52,432 bases of DNA from contig CANPVN010000008.1 of the NCBI GenBank assembly GCA_947581755.1, positions 1 to 52,432 of the forward strand. The letters run 5' to 3'. The DNA is from an uncultured Clostridia bacterium (GTDB taxonomy: Bacteria; Bacillota; Clostridia; Christensenellales; Pumilibacteraceae). Position 1 is the first letter of the stretch; each line of letters starts with the position of its first letter. Positions 17,549 through 26,846 of the stretch are shown here, in pieces. Made by a program: the position numbers and the translations under genes. Below the pieces are notes generated by a model. The model was not told the origin of the DNA and did no database searches. It was given only the letters and a program-made list of their open reading frames with translations.

Positions 17549-18244
17549 CTATCCGAAAATCAATAACCAAAATTTTGCGAATCCGTTGAAAATAAAATTC
17601 GATATAACATTCAAAACGTATGAAAGAGGGTCGAGCCAAGCGGGCAAGGGAACGCCCGAAATACTCGATATCGCATCGGTGATAAGCCCCATCGCAATAA
17701 GTCCCACCAAGATAAATGTACTATATTTACGCAAAAAGTTCGTGACTCTGTTCATGGGCTTTGTGAACGCCTCCACAAGACGGAAACCGTCCAACGGATA
17801 CAACGGCAAAAGATTGAAAATCATAAGAACCAAATTGTATACCGCGCCCGCATAAAAGAAAGCGTAAATCGCATAAAGAAACAAATTGTCGATAGTCGCA
17901 TATACATCCATTATTACAACAAACATTGTAAAGAAAAAGGACAATATAAGGTTTACGGTAACTCCCGCCAAAGAAACGAGGATCATTCCGAGTTTGGGCT
18001 TGCGAAAATTCCTCGGGTCAACGGGAACGGGCTTTGCATAGCCGAAATGAAAAATCACGAGCATCAAAAAGCCTATCGGGTCGAGGTGCTTCAAGGGATT
18101 GAGCGTCAATCTGCCGTTCACTTTAGCCGTTCTGTCGCCGTTCCAAAGAGCTACATATCCATGTCCCAACTCGTGCAATACTATGGAAAAAATCAATGCG
18201 ATCGCAGCGGCAATATAAAAAATAATATTTTGCGCTATAGTCAA
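17549..18244 (-). CDS. Site-2 protease family zinc metallopeptidase (M50)
   Basis: A 231-aa membrane protease with about five hydrophobic helices. The zinc-binding motif HELGH is at residues 24-28 and the second motif reads NLLPLYPLDGFR, the family NxxPxxPLDG. This compact branch, without a PDZ domain, is commonly found upstream of scpA in Firmicutes, and its substrate is unknown. The start is TTG at 18244 with AGGAG 7-8 nt upstream. It is the first gene of the scpA-rluB operon. Confidence 0.9.
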   Translation of the reverse strand: MTIAQNIIFYIAAAIALIFSIVLHELGHGYVALWNGDRTAKVNGRLTLNPLKHLDPIGFLMLVIFHFGYAKPVPVDPRNFRKPKLGMILVSLAGVTVNLILSFFFTMFVVIMDVYATIDNLFLYAIYAFFYAGAVYNLVLMIFNLLPLYPLDGFRLVEAFTKPMNRVTNFLRKYSTFILVGLIAMGLITDAISSISGVPLPAWLDPLSYVLNVISNFIFNGFAKFWLLIFG

Positions 18245-18273
18245 GATGTGCTCCTAAGGTTTCTCTTATTTAT

Positions 18274-18302
18274 ATAATACCAAAAACGGCTTTTTAAGTC
18301 AA
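18274..18302 (-). promoter_or_regulatory. Sigma-A promoter of the M50-scpA-scpB operon
   Basis: Minus strand TTGACT (18297-18302), 17-nt spacer, TATTAT (18274-18279), about 30 nt before the TTG start. The elements overlap the phosphoesterase terminator stem. Confidence 0.8.
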
Positions 18303-18315
18303 TCGAAAAAGCCGT
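18281..18315 (-). terminator. Terminator after the phosphoesterase gene
   Basis: A perfect 10-bp stem ACGGCTTTTT / AAAAAGCCGT with a 10-nt loop is followed on the minus strand by TTTTTGG. It lies about 48 nt past the phosphoesterase stop and shares sequence with the next operon's promoter. Confidence 0.75.
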
Positions 18316-18362
18316 CGAAAAAATTTACTTTAATATGAATTTTCCGAACTCGATAATTTTGT

Positions 18363-19061
18363 TTAAGTATTTTCGAGTTCCTCTATCAATATCGGATCAT
18401 TGCCTATAAGGTCGCAAGAACTCATAAAGTATTCGGTATTTCCGAACTTTATTGCGGGTTTGAAATAAACTTTACCGTGAAGATGTCCGTATACCACCTT
18501 GTTTACGTCGTAACGGGTAAACATTTCCGTAAGTACCGAAGGCTGAAACTTTGCATTGAAAGGCGGAAAATGAGTCATCACAACCACATAATCGCCCTCA
18601 CGACGCATTTGCCGCATCTTTTCGAGAGATAATTCCATTCTTATAAGTTCACGGTTGAAAATCTTGACGTCTTCGGCTGAAGAAGTCGTTTCGGGAAAAG
18701 TCCATCCGCGACTGCCGCAAATGAGCGCAGAGCCGAACCGCAGACAATCGTTCTGAACCGCGTAGACTTTATGCGGAAGTGAGGCACGTACCGCCGAAAT
18801 GGACTTCCACCAATAATCATGGTTGCCGCGGAGCAATACTTTATTCCCCGGCAATTTATCTATAAAACTTATATCCTTCAACGCTTCGTTAAGTTGCATC
18901 GCCCAACTGATGTCGCCCGCAATCAATGTGACGTCATCCTCCGAGGCGCGCCAATTCTTTTCTATTGCTTCGAGATAGCCTTCCCAGCCCCCGCCGAAAA
19001 TCTCCATGGGCTTCGCTCCCGAAAGAGATAAATGTAAATCCGAAACTGCAAAAATTTTCAT
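18363..19061 (-). CDS. Metallophosphoesterase, calcineurin-like
   Basis: A 232-aa phosphoesterase with the full metal-site series: SDLH (Asp8, His10), AGDISW, GNHDYWW, MTHFPP and YGHLHG. The substrate cannot be inferred. Similar clostridial proteins are simply called metallophosphoesterases. The ATG at 19061 is only 6 nt downstream of a near-perfect promoter and has no ribosome binding site. The next in-frame ATG would delete the SDLH metal site, so the mRNA is probably leaderless. Confidence 0.9.
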   Translation of the reverse strand: MKIFAVSDLHLSLSGAKPMEIFGGGWEGYLEAIEKNWRASEDDVTLIAGDISWAMQLNEALKDISFIDKLPGNKVLLRGNHDYWWKSISAVRASLPHKVYAVQNDCLRFGSALICGSRGWTFPETTSSAEDVKIFNRELIRMELSLEKMRQMRREGDYVVVMTHFPPFNAKFQPSVLTEMFTRYDVNKVVYGHLHGKVYFKPAIKFGNTEYFMSSCDLIGNDPILIEELENT

Positions 19062-19067
19062 GTATTG

Positions 19068-19096
19068 ATTATACTATTTTTTTTCCTCTTTTGCAA
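19068..19096 (-). promoter_or_regulatory. Promoter directly abutting the phosphoesterase start
   Basis: Minus strand TTGCAA (19091-19096), 17-nt spacer, TATAAT (19068-19073). Only 6 nt (CAATAC) separate the -10 from the ATG, which puts the expected transcription start at or next to the start codon. Confidence 0.7.
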
Positions 19097-19111
19097 TCGA
19101 TTTTAATGTCG

Positions 19112-19705
19112 TTAAAGCGGCGGAAAGATATTCGAATCGGAAAACCCCGGACATATCACAGAATCGGCTTCGCAATCGGGATATTTGCAATAGCCGTAAC
19201 TCGGAATCAACAGATCTATCGGGAATACGACTTTCGTTATTACCGTAAGACAGCATTGCACCGTTACGCTTTCGGTAGCGTTGAAGGAACCTATCCTTCC
19301 GAAAAGCCTTGCCCATACTTCTATTGTATACGGTACGAGATTTTCGGCGGGCAACCGCAATCTTACCGTATTATGCAACGTTATCGAGGACGAGGCGCTC
19401 CCCGTCAATCCACTCGCATCGTTAAAACGCACAAGCAACGGCAATGTATAATCATAGTCTATAATATATCTTTCGCTGTTCGCCACGGGAGTCACAACGA
19501 GATTGGATATCGAAGCGTTGCCTACGCTCTCCACCGAGATAAAAGTAAGCGGCGGAGTCGACGCTCCCGAAAACGAGGACAACGGCAAGGTGAGCATAAG
19601 ATTATCGTACTTTTTTTGACACCCGTCGTAAATCCGTTTTACTTCGACACATACTCTGTAACACAGCCCTTCAAGCGGGCTTCCGTTTATCGATCCGACT
19701 TTCAT
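19112..19705 (-). CDS. Conserved clostridial protein of unknown function
   Basis: A 197-aa protein without signal peptide or membrane helix. An N-terminal GLCYRVCVEVKRIYDGCQKKY block with paired cysteines is followed by a beta-rich middle rich in Ser and Thr, then a cysteine-containing C terminus (CKYPDCEADSVICPGF). The overall layout resembles a family of clostridial hypothetical proteins with an N-terminal K(V/I)xDxC motif and a Cys-rich tail. I know of no assigned function. An AGGAGG lies about 11 nt upstream of the ATG. A weak promoter (ATCACA, 17 nt, TATACT at 19736-19741) precedes it. Confidence 0.7.
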   Translation of the reverse strand: MKVGSINGSPLEGLCYRVCVEVKRIYDGCQKKYDNLMLTLPLSSFSGASTPPLTFISVESVGNASISNLVVTPVANSERYIIDYDYTLPLLVRFNDASGLTGSASSSITLHNTVRLRLPAENLVPYTIEVWARLFGRIGSFNATESVTVQCCLTVITKVVFPIDLLIPSYGYCKYPDCEADSVICPGFSDSNIFPPL

Positions 19706-19766
19706 TATGTAAAAAAATCCTCCTCCGTTACTATCAGTATATGGAAGAGAATTTTGTTTGTGATTT

Positions 19767-20357
19767 TTATTTTACCAAAAGTTCGTCTATTCGTTTGAGT
19801 ACGTCCTCTTTACCCTCTCGGGTCACCGAAGAAACGGGAATTATGTTGTCTCTGCCCACGCCGAGTACGGAAGAAATTTTCATAATGTTTCTCGAGCGTT
19901 CCGCTTTCGACAACTTATCGCCTTTTGTCGCTATTACGGTAAAAGGCAAATTGGATTTATACAGATAATCCGCCATTACAAGATCGAGTTTTGTCGGCTC
20001 GTGCCGTATATCCACAAGCGCAAATACCTGTCTTATATTCGTCGAACCTTGCAAATATCCCTCTATCATCGCGCCCCACTTGTCCTTTTCGGATTTGGTG
20101 ACTCTGGCGAAACCGTACCCCGGCAAGTCAACGATATTAAATTCGCCGTCATTGATCGCAAAAACATTTATAAGTCTGGTGCGTCCGGGTTGAGAAGAAG
20201 TAAGCGCGATCTTTACACCCGTTATCATGTTGATAAACGACGATTTTCCGACGTTGGAACGACCGACTACGCAAAACTCGGGAATAGCATATCCTGCCGA
20301 AAGATAAGTTCCGCTGTCGGCAAAACTCGTTAAAAATTTTGCGTTCTTTATCTTCAT
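19767..20357 (-). CDS. ysxC: Ribosome biogenesis GTPase EngB/YsxC
   Basis: A 196-aa small GTPase required for 50S subunit assembly. G motifs are visible: GRSNVGKSS (G1), the PGRTRLINVF switch, DLPGYGFA (G3), TKGDK (G4) and the late PVSS (G5). The first residues (MKIKNAKFLTSFAD) match the family start. It follows lon with a 3-nt gap, an arrangement known in Firmicutes. Confidence 0.96.
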   Translation of the reverse strand: MKIKNAKFLTSFADSGTYLSAGYAIPEFCVVGRSNVGKSSFINMITGVKIALTSSQPGRTRLINVFAINDGEFNIVDLPGYGFARVTKSEKDKWGAMIEGYLQGSTNIRQVFALVDIRHEPTKLDLVMADYLYKSNLPFTVIATKGDKLSKAERSRNIMKISSVLGVGRDNIIPVSSVTREGKEDVLKRIDELLVK

Positions 20358-20360
20358 AAC

Positions 20361-22715
20361 TCAGTCCGCAAACGCCGTATCGAATACTTCGGATACATCG
20401 GAGACGAATTTAATATCCAAAGCGGCTTTTACTTCGTTGGGAATTTCTTCGTAATCTTTACGATTTTCTTCGGGAATTATAAGCGTCTTGACTCCTGCTC
20501 GGAAAGCCGCCAAAGATTTTTCTTTCAGTCCGCCTATCGCAAGCACCTTGCCCCTTATGGTCACTTCTCCCGTCATGGCGACATCCTTACGCACCTTGCG
20601 TCCCGTCATTGCCGACAATAAAGCGGTGGTTATCGTTATGCCCGCGCTCGGTCCGTCCTTGGGAGTCGCCCCCTCGGGAAAATGAAGGTGAACATCATAC
20701 GAGGTGAATTTATCCTTGTCGATACCCAATATATCGGACTTACTGTGAAGATAGGTATATGCCGCGCGACAAGACTCCTTCATGACATCTCCCAAACTGC
20801 CCGTAAGTGTAATTTCTCCCTTTCCGCCCGGTATGAGCGCGGCTTCTATCGTGAGAGTGACTCCGCCTACAGCCGTCCAGGCAAGTCCCAAGGCAAGTCC
20901 CACTTCGTCGTTCTCGTGCTTGTCTACGTCGCTGAATTTAGGCGTTCCGAGATAGCCGAAAATATCGCCTTTATCAATCTTTACAGCGTTCTTTTCGCCG
21001 CTTTCGACTACTTTTACGGCGATCTTGCGGGCTATCGAAGATATTTCACGTTCGAGATTTCTGACTCCGCTCTCTCGGGTATAAAAAGTAATTATATCCA
21101 TAATCGCGTCGTCCGTTACCGTAACTTCTATGTCCTTCAAGCCGTTCGCCTCGAGTTGTTTGGGAAGAAGATACTTCTTGGCTATTTGCAGTTTTTCAAA
21201 ATAAGTGTAACCCGTAAGTTCGATTATTTCCATTCTGTCCAAAAGCGGAGGCGGGATCGTTTCCAAAGAATTTGCCGTCATGACGAACATAACGTTGGAA
21301 AGGTCGTAAGGAACCTCTAAAAAGTGATCTCTGAAAGCATAATTCTGGTTGGCGTCCAAAACTTCGAGCATTGCGCTTGCGGGATCTCCGCGGAAATCGC
21401 TGCTCATCTTGTCTATCTCGTCAAGTAAAAATACGGGATTGAGAACGCCCGCGTTACGCATCGCGCTTATTATTCTTCCCGGTAATGCCCCTATATAAGT
21501 TCGACGATGTCCTCTTATCTCGGCTTCGTCTCTGACTCCTCCGAGCGACATCGAAACCATCTTTTTCCCCGCCGCTCTCGCTATCGACGAGACTATGGAA
21601 GTTTTGCCCACTCCGGGAGGTCCCACAAAACACAATATGGGTCCGCGATTTTTGCCCGTAAGTTTGTTTACGGCAAGATATTCCAATATCCTCGTCTTTA
21701 CCTTTTCGAGTCCGTAATGATCCTCGTCGAGAATTTTAGCCGCTTCTTTCAAATCGAGTTTATCCTCGGTCATTTCTTTCCAAGGCACATCGAGAAGCCA
21801 TTCGAGATAAGTGCGGCTGACGCTCGCTTCGGGACTCGAAGGCGGCATCTTTTCCATACGGGAAAGTTCTTTTAAGAACTTTTCCTTTACTTCGTCGGGG
21901 AAGCCCTTCTTTTCCGCCTTTTCGCGGAATTCGTCTATCTCGGCATAATCCTCGCCGAGTTCTTTCTTTATCGCTTTTATCTGTTCGCGTAAATAATATT
22001 CTTTATTGTTTTTGTCTATACTCTGTTTGACGGACATCGCGATTTTCTTTTCGGCTTCGAGTATATCGCATTCCGTCAACAACTTTTTGTAAATATCCTC
22101 GAGTTGTCCGTATTTGCTCTTTATCTGCAACAATCTCTGTCTTTCGGAATCCGAAGGATATACATAAGTGCCTATCGTGGAGATAAATTTATCCTCGTCC
22201 TCGAGGGAAAGAGTCTCGATAAGTTCGGTGGGGATCTTGTTCTCCATCTTTCTGTAGTTGCTCAAGACTTTCTTTATCGCCCTTTTTATGGCTTCCAAAG
22301 TCACTTCATTGTCATCGATCTCGCCGTAAGGCTTGACTGCAACCTCAAAATAAGGAGAAATTTGCGTATAAGTCTCTATCTCCATGCGTTTCAAACCCAA
22401 AACCAAAACTCTAAGTCCGTCCTGAGGCATTTTCAAAACTTGCTGAATTTTGCATAATGTGCCCACTCTGTTGATATCCTTGGGAGCGGGATTTGCATTC
22501 TGCGCGTGCTTTTGGGCTACCAAAAATATCTCTTCGTTTGCCTCGATCGCCTTGTTGAGCGCCAATAAAGACTTGCTCCTTACCATATCAAAATGGAGAG
22601 TCTGTCCGGGAAAGACAACGACTCCCCTCATCGCCACCATCTTGTACGACGGCTTGTAATCCGTCATTAATGTAATATCGTTCGCTATTACTCTGTTGAA
22701 ATTTTCCTCTAACAT
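20361..22715 (-). CDS. lon: ATP-dependent protease Lon (LonA)
   Basis: A 784-aa protease: N-terminal substrate domain, AAA+ module with Walker A GPPGVGKTS and the LLDEIDKM Walker B, and the C-terminal peptidase with catalytic Ser690 in KDGPSAGI and Lys733 in GGLKEK. It degrades misfolded and regulatory proteins in the cytoplasm. The open frame extends six codons upstream, but a promoter (TTGAAA, 17 nt, TATACT) ends just 6 nt before the ATG at 22715, so that ATG is the likely start of a leaderless mRNA. No ribosome binding site precedes it. No heat-shock operator such as CIRCE is seen. engB follows. Confidence 0.95.
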   Translation of the reverse strand: MLEENFNRVIANDITLMTDYKPSYKMVAMRGVVVFPGQTLHFDMVRSKSLLALNKAIEANEEIFLVAQKHAQNANPAPKDINRVGTLCKIQQVLKMPQDGLRVLVLGLKRMEIETYTQISPYFEVAVKPYGEIDDNEVTLEAIKRAIKKVLSNYRKMENKIPTELIETLSLEDEDKFISTIGTYVYPSDSERQRLLQIKSKYGQLEDIYKKLLTECDILEAEKKIAMSVKQSIDKNNKEYYLREQIKAIKKELGEDYAEIDEFREKAEKKGFPDEVKEKFLKELSRMEKMPPSSPEASVSRTYLEWLLDVPWKEMTEDKLDLKEAAKILDEDHYGLEKVKTRILEYLAVNKLTGKNRGPILCFVGPPGVGKTSIVSSIARAAGKKMVSMSLGGVRDEAEIRGHRRTYIGALPGRIISAMRNAGVLNPVFLLDEIDKMSSDFRGDPASAMLEVLDANQNYAFRDHFLEVPYDLSNVMFVMTANSLETIPPPLLDRMEIIELTGYTYFEKLQIAKKYLLPKQLEANGLKDIEVTVTDDAIMDIITFYTRESGVRNLEREISSIARKIAVKVVESGEKNAVKIDKGDIFGYLGTPKFSDVDKHENDEVGLALGLAWTAVGGVTLTIEAALIPGGKGEITLTGSLGDVMKESCRAAYTYLHSKSDILGIDKDKFTSYDVHLHFPEGATPKDGPSAGITITTALLSAMTGRKVRKDVAMTGEVTIRGKVLAIGGLKEKSLAAFRAGVKTLIIPEENRKDYEEIPNEVKAALDIKFVSDVSEVFDTAFAD

Positions 22716-22721
22716 AGTGTT

Positions 22722-22750
22722 AGTATACCACAATCAATAACTTTTTTCAA
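22722..22750 (-). promoter_or_regulatory. Promoter directly abutting the lon start
   Basis: Minus strand TTGAAA (22745-22750), 17-nt spacer, TATACT (22722-22727), then AACACT and the lon ATG. The spacing predicts a leaderless transcript. Confidence 0.7.
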
Positions 22751-22775
22751 CCGATTTCGACCATATACGGAAATT

Positions 22776-24092
22776 TCATTCCTCGTCATCGGCGGAGACT
22801 TGCTGTTTTTCGCCCTTCGCCAAAGGAATTATCTCACCCGCCTTGGTAAGCGCGAGTTTTGTGAGCATAGGTCCCACAAGTTCGTATATAAGCACCGCAA
22901 ACAAAGTTATGTTACGCACAAGTTCGCCTTGCGCGCCCAAAATACCGTCGCTTATTACCGTAAGCGACATTCCGAGAGCCACGCCCGCCTGAGGCAACAG
23001 CGTTATTCCGAGATATTTGTTTATATTCTTATCGCATCGCATGAGCCTTGAACTTGCGCCCGCGCCGAGATACTTGCCCGCCGCTCTTACGAGAACGTAT
23101 ACCACGCCTATCAACACTATTCTCCAATCGCCGAATACGCCGAGTTCCAACTCCGCGCCCGATATTACGAAAAACATAACAAACAGCGGAGCCGTCCACT
23201 TATCCGTCTTTTCCATTATCTCGGCTTGCTCTTTGCAAAGATTGCAGAAAAGCGTTCCGAGCATCATGCATACAAGCAATGACGAAAAACCTATGGTTAT
23301 ACTCCCTATTTTCAGTTCGAGCGACGACAACGCCACCGCGAACAGCACAAAAGTTATAGCAAGACACAGACGTTTGGAATTGGACTTGAAACATTTTTCG
23401 ATAAGGTTGAAAAGCCAACCAAAAAGCGCTCCCACTCCCACCGACAATATAACCTCTATTATCGGGTTGAATATAACCGATATAACATCGAGTTCTCCGC
23501 TGCTTATCGTCTTTGCCACGCCGAAAGAAATCGAAAATACGACAAGTCCCACCGCATCGTCGAGAGCAACCACGGGAAGCAACATATCCGTGACGGGTCC
23601 TTTCGCCTTATACTGTCTTACGACCATAAGCGTCGCCGCAGGAGCAGTCGCGGTCGCTATCGCGCCCAATATTATCGCGGCGGGAATCGACAATACGTTC
23701 GGCATTATAAAGTGCATAACGATAAGCACGACGTCGACAAAAATCGTTGCCGTCACAGCCTGTACTATGGCTATCACCGTCGCCTTTTTACCTATGTGTC
23801 TTATCTCCTCGAGACGGAATTCCGTACCTATCGAAAAGGCTATAAAACCGAGCGCCACTTCGCTTATAATATCGAAAGACTTTACCGCGTCCATGGAAAC
23901 GAATCCGAGACCGTCCACGCCCGCGAGTCTTCCGAGCGCGCCGAGGCAATACGGTCCTATCAAAATTCCCGCAATAAGGTATCCCGTTACGGCGGGCAAT
24001 TTCAAAAATTTCACTATGCGTGACATAACAAGTCCCGCTATCATAGCGATTGCCAAGCATAAAAGAACACTGTTAACTTCATGAGATATCAT
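22776..24092 (-). CDS. Cation:proton antiporter (CPA2 family)
   Basis: A 438-aa membrane protein with about 12-13 hydrophobic helices and features of the Na+/H+ or K+/H+ exchangers of the CPA2 family: LPAVTGYLIAGILIGP near the N terminus, the PVVALDDAVGLVVFS core with the ion-binding acidic pair, and a long series of helices without a TrkA-N regulatory domain. It would exchange Na+ or K+ for protons. The frame opens at 24134, but the ATG at 24092 has the ribosome binding site AAGGAAGG and is chosen. A sigma-A promoter and a hairpin precede it. Confidence 0.88.
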   Translation of the reverse strand: MISHEVNSVLLCLAIAMIAGLVMSRIVKFLKLPAVTGYLIAGILIGPYCLGALGRLAGVDGLGFVSMDAVKSFDIISEVALGFIAFSIGTEFRLEEIRHIGKKATVIAIVQAVTATIFVDVVLIVMHFIMPNVLSIPAAIILGAIATATAPAATLMVVRQYKAKGPVTDMLLPVVALDDAVGLVVFSISFGVAKTISSGELDVISVIFNPIIEVILSVGVGALFGWLFNLIEKCFKSNSKRLCLAITFVLFAVALSSLELKIGSITIGFSSLLVCMMLGTLFCNLCKEQAEIMEKTDKWTAPLFVMFFVISGAELELGVFGDWRIVLIGVVYVLVRAAGKYLGAGASSRLMRCDKNINKYLGITLLPQAGVALGMSLTVISDGILGAQGELVRNITLFAVLIYELVGPMLTKLALTKAGEIIPLAKGEKQQVSADDEE

Positions 24093-24113
24093 AATTTTGC
24101 CTTCCTTAAAAAC

Positions 24114-24132
24114 GGTTGCTTTTTTCGCAACC
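24114..24132 (-). promoter_or_regulatory. 5'-UTR hairpin of the antiporter mRNA
   Basis: GGTTGC and GCAACC pair around a 7-nt loop at the very start of the predicted transcript, followed on the minus strand by GTTTTTA. It could stabilise the mRNA or act as a weak attenuator. The stem is only 6 bp. Confidence 0.4.
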
Positions 24133-24137
24133 AACCA

Positions 24138-24166
24138 ATTCTATCACTATGCTTCGGTTAAGTCAA
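24138..24166 (-). promoter_or_regulatory. Sigma-A promoter of the antiporter gene
   Basis: Minus strand TTGACT (24161-24166), 17-nt spacer, TAGAAT (24138-24143), about 45 nt before the ATG at 24092. Confidence 0.75.
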
Positions 24167-24230
24167 GCGTGAATACCCCCTTTTGAGATAAAAATTTTTT
24201 ATTTGTTTTCTTCGATTTTCGATGACAAAG

Positions 24231-24259
24231 TTGACAAGTTCGTCTTTTAGTTATATAAT
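24231..24259 (+). promoter_or_regulatory. Consensus sigma-A promoter of leuS
   Basis: A perfect TTGACA (24231-24236), 17-nt spacer and perfect TATAAT (24254-24259) lie 33 nt before the leuS ATG. The leader of about 27 nt is too short for a T-box, so leuS appears to be constitutive. Confidence 0.93.
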
Positions 24260-24292
24260 AAATTAATTAATCTTCTTTCGGAGAAATTTTAT

Positions 24293-26725
24293 ATGGATCA
24301 TATCGCTGTAGAAAAAAAATGGAAACAAATCTGGCTTGATACAAACGAAGACAAATTCGACCCCGAAAAAGTCGATAATAAATATTATGTGCTTGAAATG
24401 TTCTCGTATCCTTCGGGCTCCAACCTTCATTTGGGACATTGGTTCAACTATGCGCCCGCAGATACCTTCGCGCGTTACAAAAAAATGTGTGGAAAAGAGG
24501 TCTTTCAACCCATGGGCTTCGACGCCTTCGGATTGCCCGCGGAAAACTATGCAATAAAAACGGGAATCCATCCGCAAGACAGTACCCTGAAAAACATCGC
24601 CACCATGGAAAGACAACTCAAAGACATCGGCGCAATGTTTAATTGGGACAGCGAAGTCATCACTTGCCTTCCCGATTATTATAAGTGGACTCAATGGATC
24701 TTCTTACAACTCTATAAACACGGGCTTGCTTACCGAAAAGAGTCGCCCGTGAATTGGTGTACCTCGTGCAACACCGTAATCGCCAACGAACAAGTCGTGG
24801 ACGGCAAGTGCGAAAGATGCGGCGGAGAAGTCACTCACAAAAACATGATGCAATGGTGTCTCAAAATTACCGACTATGCCGAGGAATTGATAGACGGTCT
24901 CGACAAACTCGATTGGCCCGAAAAGACAAAAACCATGCAGAAAAATTGGATAGGAAAAAGCCTGGGAGGAGAAGTATCCTTCCCTCTTCCCGACTCCGAT
25001 AAAAAGATAACGGTATTTACGACTCGCGCAGATACGCTTATGGGCGTTTCTTACGTAGTGCTTGCTCCCGAACATCCCTGGGTCAAAGAATTGACTACTC
25101 CCGAATACGCTCAAGCCGTTAAAAAATACTGCGACGAAGCGGCCAAAGCCACCGAAATAGATCGTCTTTCCACGGTCAAAGAAAAAACAGGTCAATTCAC
25201 GGGTTCGTATTGTATACACCCCATCTCGGGAAAGAAGATCCCGATTTGGATCGCCGATTATTGCCTTGCGGGTTACGGCACGGGCGCGGTAATGGGCGTG
25301 CCTTCGCACGACGATCGTGACTTTGCCTTCGCTACCAAATACGGTTTGCCTATACAAAGAGTCATAAAATCCGCGGACGGCTCTCCCGACGATTTACCTT
25401 ACACCGCTTACGGAGTCATCTGCAACAGCGGAGAGTTCGACGGACTGACTACCGCCGATGGAAAGAAAAAAATACTCGCTTTCCTTAACGAAAAAGGTTT
25501 GGGATGCGAAAGAGTCAATTATCGTCTCCGCGATTGGTCTGTTTCCCGTCAGAGATATTGGGGCGCGCCCATCCCCATCATTCACTGCCCTCATTGCGGC
25601 ACGGTTCCCGTACCCGAAAAGGATTTGCCCGTGAAATTGCCCTATAACGTAAACTTCACTCCCGACGGAAAGTCGCCTTTGGGAAAATGCAAAGAGTTTT
25701 TGGAGACGACTTGCCCGATATGCGGAGAAAAAGCCACAAGAGACCCCGACACTCTCGACACCTTCGTATGCTCGAGTTGGTATTTCTTGCGCTATCCCGA
25801 CAACAAAAACTCCGAAAAACCTTTCGATACCGAGTGGATTGACAAAATGCTCCCCGTAGACAAATATATCGGAGGCGCGGAACACACCTGTATGCACCTT
25901 CTTTATTCGAGATTTGTCACAAAGGCTTTGAGAGATATGGGGTATATCCACTTCGACGAACCTTTTACTTCCCTTATCCATCAAGGCCTCATTCTCGGTT
26001 CGGACGGAGAAAAAATGAGTAAATCCAAAGGCAATGTTGTCAATCCCGACGATTATATCTCGAAATACGGCTCCGATGTGTTCAGACTTTATATAATGTT
26101 CGGTTTCTCGTTTACCGACGGCGGACCTTGGAACGACGACGGACTGAAAGCCATAGATAAATTCTTGGACAGAGTGGAAAGACTTGCCGATACAACGCTT
26201 TCAAAACGCAATGACTGCGCTCACGGAAACTACGGCGACGCAGAGAGAGAACTCGATTATGCGCTCAATTACTGCATAAAAAACGTCAACAACGATATAG
26301 AAAACTTTTCTTTCAATACCGCCGTTGCGAGAATAATGGAACTTGTCAACGCCGCGTATAAATACGAAAGCGGCAACCCCGACTATAAATTCTTATACAA
26401 AGTAATTTGCGAACTCATAAAGATCATGGCTCCTTTCGTCCCCCACTTCGCCGAAGAATTGCACCAAAGAGCGGGCTTCGCAACTTCAGTTTTCCAGGAA
26501 TCCTTCCCCGTATGCGACGAGAGCAAACTCGTGAAATCACAGGTGGAAATAGCGATACAAATAAACAGCAAAATAAGAGGAAAAACACTCATTCCCACGG
26601 GGCTGAGCAATGACGAAATAATCGAACTTGTCAAAAACACGCCCTCGGTAAAGACGCTTCTCGGCGATAACATTATCAAAAAGACAATAGTCATTCCGGG
26701 GCGTCTCATCAACTTTATTATCTGA
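24293..26725 (+). CDS. leuS: Leucyl-tRNA synthetase
   Basis: An 810-aa class I aminoacyl-tRNA synthetase that charges tRNA-Leu. The HIGH motif appears as HLGH (residues 46-49) and KMSKS is at 574-578. Between them lie zinc-like cysteine pairs (CTSCNTV...CERCGG and CPHCG...CPICG) and the editing domain ([37 protein letters not shown]). The length is normal. RBS GGAGA lies 8 nt before the ATG. It is a single-gene transcript with a consensus promoter and a strong terminator. Confidence 0.97.
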   Translation: MDHIAVEKKWKQIWLDTNEDKFDPEKVDNKYYVLEMFSYPSGSNLHLGHWFNYAPADTFARYKKMCGKEVFQPMGFDAFGLPAENYAIKTGIHPQDSTLKNIATMERQLKDIGAMFNWDSEVITCLPDYYKWTQWIFLQLYKHGLAYRKESPVNWCTSCNTVIANEQVVDGKCERCGGEVTHKNMMQWCLKITDYAEELIDGLDKLDWPEKTKTMQKNWIGKSLGGEVSFPLPDSDKKITVFTTRADTLMGVSYVVLAPEHPWVKELTTPEYAQAVKKYCDEAAKATEIDRLSTVKEKTGQFTGSYCIHPISGKKIPIWIADYCLAGYGTGAVMGVPSHDDRDFAFATKYGLPIQRVIKSADGSPDDLPYTAYGVICNSGEFDGLTTADGKKKILAFLNEKGLGCERVNYRLRDWSVSRQRYWGAPIPIIHCPHCGTVPVPEKDLPVKLPYNVNFTPDGKSPLGKCKEFLETTCPICGEKATRDPDTLDTFVCSSWYFLRYPDNKNSEKPFDTEWIDKMLPVDKYIGGAEHTCMHLLYSRFVTKALRDMGYIHFDEPFTSLIHQGLILGSDGEKMSKSKGNVVNPDDYISKYGSDVFRLYIMFGFSFTDGGPWNDDGLKAIDKFLDRVERLADTTLSKRNDCAHGNYGDAERELDYALNYCIKNVNNDIENFSFNTAVARIMELVNAAYKYESGNPDYKFLYKVICELIKIMAPFVPHFAEELHQRAGFATSVFQESFPVCDESKLVKSQVEIAIQINSKIRGKTLIPTGLSNDEIIELVKNTPSVKTLLGDNIIKKTIVIPGRLINFII

Positions 26726-26747
26726 AAAAAAGCATAATAAAAAATCG

Positions 26748-26788
26748 AATATCCGCGCGCATACTGCTCTGCTCGCGGATATTTTTTT
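26748..26788. terminator. Bidirectional terminator between leuS and aroK
   Basis: A 10-bp stem AATATCCGCG / CGCGGATATT with a 16-nt loop is followed by TTTTTT on the plus strand. On the minus strand it is followed, after TCGA, by another T-run. It serves convergent leuS and the shikimate operon. Confidence 0.88.
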
Positions 26789-26846
26789 ATTGTTTATCGC
26801 CTATTTGTTTTATCTTTGCTTATTATTTTATCTTATACGGAATTTA

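Noticed and set aside
23017..24084. 355-codon plus-strand frame opposite the antiporter
   Set aside because: Low-complexity Ser/Thr/Ile-rich translation opposite a recognisable membrane transporter; a shadow.
24237..24292. T-box riboswitch before leuS
   Set aside because: The consensus promoter leaves a leader of about 27 nt, far too short for a T-box.
24704..25357. 217-codon minus-strand frame inside leuS
   Set aside because: leuS is unambiguous here, and the antisense frame has no RBS or known domain.
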